Source: an uncultured Collinsella sp. (lineage in GTDB: Bacteria; Actinomycetota; Coriobacteriia; Coriobacteriales; Coriobacteriaceae). From it: a stretch of 10,001 nucleotides of DNA. The position numbers and the translations under genes are program-made. The stretch covers positions 1-10,001 of the forward strand of contig CATVZP010000074.1 of NCBI GenBank assembly GCA_958348565.1, in the 5' to 3' direction. Shown piece after piece: positions 6,170 through 10,001 of this stretch (within the stretch, counting starts at the first letter, position 1; every line of letters starts with the position of its first letter). Under the pieces are notes generated by a model that worked only from the letters and a program-made list of their open reading frames with translations, searched no databases and was not told the DNA's origin.

Positions 6170-6616
6170 ATGACCGACAACGACCGTACGGCGCAGCTCG
6201 AGCGCGCCTGTTCGTATCTCAGGCGTATTCCGGCGTGGTATCTCTCCACGATCGACGTGACGGACGGACATCAGCCGCGCGTGAGGCCGTTCTCGTTTGC
6301 CATGGTCGATGATGGCAAGCTGTGGTTTTGCACCTCGCGCGATAAGGACGTGTGGGCCGAGCTCAGCGCGAACCCCAAGTTTGAGGTTTCGGGTTGGAAA
6401 CCGGGGGAGTGTTGGATTGTGCTGACCGGCGAGGCCGCGCTCGAGGACGACGCGGTCGTGAGCGACCGGGTGCGCCAGGCGGGCTTTAAGCACATGGTGG
6501 GCATCGGCGAGCAACACGATAGTGCCAACGACGGTCGCCTTGCGTTTTTCTCGGTGCGAAATATCGCCGCCCGTTTCTGTGATATCGACGGCAGCGAGGA
6601 GCGCCTGGAGCTTTAG
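6170..6616 (+). CDS. PPOX-family flavin-binding-fold protein, copy 1
   Basis: Encodes 148 residues of the pyridoxamine 5'-phosphate oxidase-like split-barrel family, whose small members usually bind FMN, sometimes F420 or heme. Recognisable segments are IPAWYLST (20-27), RVRPFSFAMVDDGKLWF (37-53) and TSRDKDVWAELSANPKFE, the usual flavin-phosphate and core-strand region. It is too short and divergent to be called a true PdxH, and the substrate is unknown. AAAGGGG (6158-6164) precedes the ATG. It follows ecfT by 30 bases and so probably belongs to the riboflavin transport operon. A close paralogue follows. It is cytoplasmic, with no signal peptide or membrane segment. Confidence 0.85.
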   Translation: MTDNDRTAQLERACSYLRRIPAWYLSTIDVTDGHQPRVRPFSFAMVDDGKLWFCTSRDKDVWAELSANPKFEVSGWKPGECWIVLTGEAALEDDAVVSDRVRQAGFKHMVGIGEQHDSANDGRLAFFSVRNIAARFCDIDGSEERLEL

Positions 6617-6670
6617 CCCTAGGGTAGCTAAAACAGCCCCGACCCAAAAAGACTAGTGCCAGGAGGACAC

Positions 6671-7081
6671 ATGGACGGATTGAATACGGTGTTGGAGTAT
6701 CTGACGTCGGTGCCGGCATGGTATTTGGCGACGAGCGTTGACGGACAGCCGCATGTGCGTCCGTTTTCGTTTGCGCAGATCCAGGACGGCAAGCTGTGGT
6801 TTGTAACGGCGCGCACCAAAGACGTGTGGCAAGAGTTGCTGCAAAATCAACGTTTTGAGGCCACGAGTTGGTGGCCGGGCCATGGCTGGCTCATCTTGCG
6901 CGGGCATGCGGGTCTGGATGACCAGGCCGCTCCCGATATGCGCGAGGCAGGCTGGAAGCACCTGGAGAGCCTGGGCGAGCACTACGAGGGCGCAGACGAT
7001 CCCACGCTCGTCTTCTTTAGCGTGGAGGAACCCGAGGCCTTTATCTGCAACCATGACGAATGGGTGCCGGTCGAGCTCTAA
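6671..7081 (+). CDS. PPOX-family flavin-binding-fold protein, copy 2
   Basis: Encodes 136 residues, clearly paralogous to the preceding gene. VPAWYLAT (14-21), HVRPFSFAQIQDGKLWF (28-44) and TARTKDVWQELLQNQRFEA align with it segment for segment, as do the Gly-rich strand and the REAGWKHLESLGEHYEGADD stretch. The C-terminal FFSVEEPEAFICNHDEW resembles the FFSVRNIAARFCDID of copy 1. It probably binds FMN in a dimeric split barrel; the reaction is unknown. The start at 6671 is supported by AGGAGG 5 bases upstream (6661-6665 core); an in-frame ATG at 6656 overlaps this site and is rejected. It is the last gene before a hairpin terminator. Confidence 0.85.
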   Translation: MDGLNTVLEYLTSVPAWYLATSVDGQPHVRPFSFAQIQDGKLWFVTARTKDVWQELLQNQRFEATSWWPGHGWLILRGHAGLDDQAAPDMREAGWKHLESLGEHYEGADDPTLVFFSVEEPEAFICNHDEWVPVEL

Positions 7082-7126
7082 ACGAGTCTCTCAGCAAGCT
7101 TCGACAATTCAAATTCTCGCATGTAG

Positions 7127-7179
7127 CGGGCCCCACATTGCAACGTCACCGTAAGGTGCACTGGGCAATATGGGGCCCG
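7127..7179 (+). terminator. Terminator of the riboflavin transport operon
   Basis: CGGGCCCCACATTGC (7127-7141) pairs with GCAATATGGGGCCCG (7165-7179) over 15 positions with one C-A mismatch. A small internal CACC-GTAA-GGTG hairpin (7147-7158) sits in the loop. The stem begins 45 bases after the last stop codon, and a T-rich but interrupted stretch follows (TATTCATTTGT). It separates the transport operon from the arginine genes. Confidence 0.7.
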
Positions 7180-7224
7180 TATTCATTTGTCAATTCCTTC
7201 GAGTGAATGTGTCGGGACTGTTTC

Positions 7225-7331
7225 AATGCATGAATATGTAAAAGATTTGCGTATATATGCATCTTTTGGTGCTAAAGTTTCAACTCACTTCATAACGACG
7301 GCTGCGGGATGCGCATTGGTGCATAACTGCA
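7225..7331 (+). promoter_or_regulatory. argC promoter and candidate ArgR operator sites
   Basis: An extended -10 element TGC-TAAAGT (7270-7278) is the best promoter candidate; the -35 is unclear. ATGCAT occurs at 7226-7231 and 7257-7262, exactly 31 bases (about three helical turns) apart. A near-palindrome TGCGTATATATGCA (7248-7261) lies within AAAAGAT...ATCTTTT (7240-7267), and CATGAATA at 7229-7236 resembles an ARG half-site. Further TGCAT-type words follow at 7309-7316 (ATGCGCAT) and 7320-7331. Such words fit actinobacterial and classical ARG boxes, so arginine-responsive repression by ArgR is likely but unproven. No T-box motif is present. Confidence 0.45.
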
Positions 7332-7346
7332 GACAAGGAGTCTGAT

Positions 7347-8417
7347 ATGTCTTTAAAGGTTGGAATCGTCGGTGCGGCTGGATATGCCGGCGCCGAGCTC
7401 ATTCGCCTCGTCCTCGGTCATCCCGAGTTTGAACTTGCTGCCATTACGTCCAACGCCGATGCCGGCCAGCCGTTGTCTGCGGTGTACCCGAGCTTCGCCG
7501 GCGTAAGCGATCTTGTCTTCACGACGCATGATGCCCCCGAGCTCAAGAACTGCGATGCGGTCTTTTTGGCCGTGCCGCACACGGCTGCCATGGCACAGGT
7601 GCCCGCCCTGCTTGCCGCGGGAGTCTCCTGCATTGACCTCTCGGCCGACTATCGCCTGAACGATCCGGCCACCTTTGAGGCCTGGTATGCCGCCGAGCAC
7701 ACGAGCCCCGAGCTGCTCAAGACCCGCGCTTTTGGCCTGCCCGAGCTGTTCTGCCAGGACTTGGAGACCGCTGCATCCGATTATGCTGGCGGCAAGTCCG
7801 TGCTGGTTGCCTGCGCCGGTTGCTATCCCACCGCAACGAGCCTTGCTGCCGCGCCTGCCGTGCGTGCGGGCTGGGTGACTGAGAGCGGCCCCGTGGTCGT
7901 TGACGCTATCAGCGGCGTGACAGGTGCCGGTAAGTCCTGTAACGCCCGCACCCATTTTTGCAGCGCAGACGAGAACCTGGAAGCCTATGGCGTGGGCAAG
8001 CATCGTCATACGCCCGAGATCGAGCAGATACTTGGCCTGGCCGACCGCATCGTCTTCACCCCGCATCTGGCACCGCTCAAACGCGGTCTGCTCTCCACGG
8101 TGACGCTGCCGCTCGCGCCGCAGGCTCTCGACACGTTGACCCTTGAGGACGTCGTCGACCATTACAAGCAGTTCTACGCCGGCCGCACTTTTGTGCGCGT
8201 GCTCGATGCCGGCCAGCAGCCCAAGACGGCCTCGGTTGTCGGCACCAATGCCGCCCAGATTGGCCTTGCGCTCAACAAGCGTGCGGGCGTGCTGGTGGCG
8301 ACGGGAGCGATCGACAATCTGTGCAAGGGTGCTGCGGGCCAGGCGGTCCAGTGCGCCAACATCGTCTTTGGATTTGATGAGCGACGAGGCTTGCCCTCAG
8401 TGGCGTGCCCGGTGTAG
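7347..8417 (+). CDS. argC: N-acetyl-gamma-glutamyl-phosphate reductase
   Basis: Encodes 356 residues, near the usual 345-350. ArgC reduces N-acetylglutamyl phosphate to the semialdehyde with NADPH in arginine biosynthesis. The N-terminal Rossmann motif GIVGAAGYAGAELIRL (from residue 6) binds the nucleotide. The catalytic cysteine is C159 in GCYPTATSL. SGVTGAGKSC and GKHRHTPEIEQ (H219/H221) are further family signatures. In most bacterial ArgC the cysteine is preceded by NPG; here it reads CAG, an atypical pair of changes beside the active site. AAGGAG (7335-7340) lies 6 bases before the ATG. The next gene, argJ, follows after 134 bases with the same orientation. Confidence 0.97.
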   Translation: MSLKVGIVGAAGYAGAELIRLVLGHPEFELAAITSNADAGQPLSAVYPSFAGVSDLVFTTHDAPELKNCDAVFLAVPHTAAMAQVPALLAAGVSCIDLSADYRLNDPATFEAWYAAEHTSPELLKTRAFGLPELFCQDLETAASDYAGGKSVLVACAGCYPTATSLAAAPAVRAGWVTESGPVVVDAISGVTGAGKSCNARTHFCSADENLEAYGVGKHRHTPEIEQILGLADRIVFTPHLAPLKRGLLSTVTLPLAPQALDTLTLEDVVDHYKQFYAGRTFVRVLDAGQQPKTASVVGTNAAQIGLALNKRAGVLVATGAIDNLCKGAAGQAVQCANIVFGFDERRGLPSVACPV

Positions 8418-8551
8418 CACATTCGATTGTTAACGATTTGGCAGTCGGGTATCGAGTTGGGCGCCATTTTTAAGCTGGTCTAGTAGTTGCGACCGGTATG
8501 GCGTGCCAGCCGATGCCCGCTTTTTGTTTGATATAAGGAGTCGTAGGGACG

Positions 8552-9820
8552 ATGAATATAGAGCAGCTCGATATCAAGATTCGCGCCGTCGAGGGCGGCG
8601 TTACGGCAGCGGCCGGCTTTAAGGCCGCGGGTATTCATGCAGGTTTTCGCAAGAATCCCGAGCGCTTGGATTACGCGCTCGTCGTGCCCGATAAGCCCTG
8701 TCCCGGTGCCGGTGTGTTTACGACCAACCGCTTTTGCGCAGCGCCCGTGCAGGTGAGCCGCGCCAATTTGGGCGGTGCCGATAAGGGCTATGGCATCATC
8801 GCCGGTGTCTCGGTCAATTCCGGTAACGCCAACGCGGCCACCGGTGAGACGGGCCTTGCCTGCGCGCGCGAGACGTGCAACATCGCCTCGCAGGTCATCG
8901 GCTGCGAGCCTCAGCAAATCCTGGTCGCCTCCACGGGCGTGATTGGCCAGATTCTGCCGATCGACACGTTTGAGACCGCCGTTCCTGCCGCCTACGAGGC
9001 GCTCTCCACCCACGGCGGCGCCGATGCCGCCCGCGCTATCATGACGACCGACACGCACTCCAAGGAGTATGCCGTGTGTTACCGCAGCGAGGCCGCGGGG
9101 CACGCAGACAATGCCTATACGGTGGGCGGTATGTGCAAGGGCTCGGGCATGATCATGCCCAACATGGCAACCATGATCGCGGTCATCACTACCGATGCCC
9201 CCGTCGAGCCGGCGGCGCTCCACGCCCTGCTGCTCTCCACCGTCAAGCAGACCTTCAACAAGGTAACGGTCGATTCCGACACCTCGACCAACGACACCTG
9301 CATCATGCTTGCCTCCGGCGCCGCTGCCGCAGATGCCGAGCCTATTGTCGAGGGCTCTGACGCCTTCGACGAGCTAGCCTTTGCCGTGCATGAGGTGTGC
9401 GAGAGCCTGGCGCGCAACATCGCCGCCGACGGCGAGGGTGCGTCCAAGCTCGTGACGGTCAATGTTACCGGCGCCGTGAACGACGAGGAGGCCGATATCG
9501 CCGCTCGTGCCGTCGCCAACTCGCCGCTCGTCAAGACCTGCATTGCCGGCCACGATTGCAACTGGGGCCGCGTTGCCATGGCGCTCGGCAAGTGCGGCGT
9601 GCAGTTTAACCAAGAAGATGTGTCCATCGACATGATGGGTATGCCCGTCTGCCGTGATGGCCTGACCGTTCCCTTTGACGAGGACGAGGCGCTGCGTCGC
9701 TTTGAGGCGCCCGAGATTGTGATCTCGGCAGACCTGGGCGCAGGGGACGCGGCGACCACCGTGTGGACTTGCGACCTCACGCACGGGTACATCTCCATTA
9801 ACGGTGACTACCGTTCCTAG
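8552..9820 (+). CDS. argJ: Bifunctional ornithine acetyltransferase / N-acetylglutamate synthase ArgJ
   Basis: Encodes 422 residues, slightly longer than the usual 390-410. ArgJ transfers the acetyl group from N-acetylornithine to glutamate, closing the acetyl cycle; many ArgJ enzymes also make N-acetylglutamate from acetyl-CoA. The oxyanion-hole segment STGVIG is at 127-132 and MTTDTHSKE starts at 164. The self-cleavage site is the Ala-Thr bond in KGSGMIMPNMATM. T207 becomes the N-terminal nucleophile, giving an alpha chain of residues 1-206 and a beta chain of 207-422. AAGGAG at 8535-8540 and TAGGGA at 8544-8549 precede the ATG. Whether it is monofunctional or bifunctional cannot be decided from sequence alone. 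Confidence 0.97.
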   Translation: MNIEQLDIKIRAVEGGVTAAAGFKAAGIHAGFRKNPERLDYALVVPDKPCPGAGVFTTNRFCAAPVQVSRANLGGADKGYGIIAGVSVNSGNANAATGETGLACARETCNIASQVIGCEPQQILVASTGVIGQILPIDTFETAVPAAYEALSTHGGADAARAIMTTDTHSKEYAVCYRSEAAGHADNAYTVGGMCKGSGMIMPNMATMIAVITTDAPVEPAALHALLLSTVKQTFNKVTVDSDTSTNDTCIMLASGAAAADAEPIVEGSDAFDELAFAVHEVCESLARNIAADGEGASKLVTVNVTGAVNDEEADIAARAVANSPLVKTCIAGHDCNWGRVAMALGKCGVQFNQEDVSIDMMGMPVCRDGLTVPFDEDEALRRFEAPEIVISADLGAGDAATTVWTCDLTHGYISINGDYRS

Positions 9821-9829
9821 ACTCTCGAT

Positions 9830-9873
9830 GTGCCGTGCATCCCGCGACAATCGCGGGCAACGAGGTACGGCGC
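9830..9873 (+). other. Intercistronic hairpin between argJ and argB
   Basis: A perfect 7-bp stem CCCGCGA-CAA-TCGCGGG (9841-9857) sits 20 bases after the argJ stop. Outer bases GTGCCGT (9830-9836) can pair with ACGGCGC (9867-9873), allowing one G-U pair. No T-run follows. It is more likely an mRNA processing or stability element than a terminator (inference). Confidence 0.45.
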
Positions 9874-9901
9874 GATAGCTACACGAAAGACGAGGCAGAC
9901 T

Positions 9902-10001
9902 ATGAAGTTCGCACGCGATTGTCGCTCGAGCGAATCCAACGAAGTTACCGCGCAGCTGCTGTTCGAAGCGCTGCCGTGGATTAAGAACCTGACCGGCAAG
10001 A
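9902..10001 (+). CDS. argB: Acetylglutamate kinase, N-terminal part (runs off the window)
   Basis: Only the first 33 codons are present. The segment LLFEALPWIKNLTGK matches the ArgB N-terminus just before the conserved KYGG stretch that would lie beyond the window. ArgB phosphorylates N-acetylglutamate, supplying the substrate of ArgC, and is often feedback-inhibited by arginine. AGACGAGG (9888-9894, numbered by its GAGG end) lies about 7 bases before the ATG. The argC-argJ-argB order supports the call. The N-terminal extension MKFARDCRSSESNEVTAQ resembles the extra N-terminal helix of arginine-sensitive kinases, but this is uncertain from so short a fragment. Confidence 0.85.
   Translation, partial: MKFARDCRSSESNEVTAQLLFEALPWIKNLTGK

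Noticed and set aside
5537..6517. A 326-codon minus-strand frame across ecfT and the first PPOX gene
   Set aside because: It spans two clear + strand genes, is rich in Arg/His, and shows no family motif.
7182..7346. T-box leader for argC
   Set aside because: No GGGTGGNACCGCG-type motif or specifier stem is visible; the motifs present look like repressor sites.
8418..8551. Terminator or promoter in the argC-argJ gap
   Set aside because: Short T-runs occur (near 8467 and 8520), but no stable stem precedes them. ATATAAGG near 8531 lacks a -35 partner, so the gap is left without a called site.
1..10001. CRISPR arrays, tRNA or rRNA genes, insertion sequences, phage or defence genes
   Set aside because: No regularly spaced repeats, tRNA-like folds, transposase motifs or phage/defence-type proteins were seen; the coding content is housekeeping.

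Overview
The window reads as a high-GC Actinomycetota chromosome, most likely a gut Coriobacteriia and Collinsella-like. The reasons are GC-rich coding with C/G-ending codons, a GroEL with the MGPKGRYVAL variant and a short GGMY tail, an FMN-riboswitch-controlled RibU transporter, and an argC-argJ-argB order. The genus is an inference from general familiarity and was not tested. All real genes found are on the + strand; the long minus-strand frames are mirror frames of GC-rich genes.

Layout. (1) 1-250: leader region of the chaperonin operon, with a hairpin at the left edge, an A/T-rich dyad next to a possible -10 box, and a small GC hairpin just before the groES ribosome binding site. (2) 251-2278: groES and groEL, separated by 96 bases that hold a strong hairpin. 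(3) 2279-2650: a gene-free stretch dominated by a 146-base nested inverted repeat (38-bp perfect arms around a 16-bp inner terminator-like hairpin), followed by smaller palindromes and an imperfect duplication. (4) 2617-7081: one probable transcription unit. It has an extended -10 promoter and an FMN riboswitch, then ribU, a fused ecfA1-ecfA2 ATPase, ecfT, and two tandem paralogous flavin-binding-fold (PPOX family) proteins, and it ends at a hairpin at 7127-7179. (5) 7182-10001: arginine biosynthesis, with a leader rich in TGCAT-type motifs, argC, argJ, and the first 33 codons of argB running off the window.

How the genes work together. GroES/GroEL form the folding chamber. RibU plus the ATPase pair and EcfT form an energy-coupling-factor riboflavin importer. 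The FMN riboswitch overlaps the ribU ribosome binding site, so FMN most likely represses translation. The two PPOX-fold proteins are plausible users of the FMN made from imported riboflavin. ArgC, ArgJ and ArgB carry out the acetylated steps from glutamate towards ornithine, with ArgJ recycling the acetyl group.

The genes are conserved housekeeping families. The least explained material is non-coding: the large inverted repeat after groEL, the repeats beside it, and the operator-like dyads before groES and argC.
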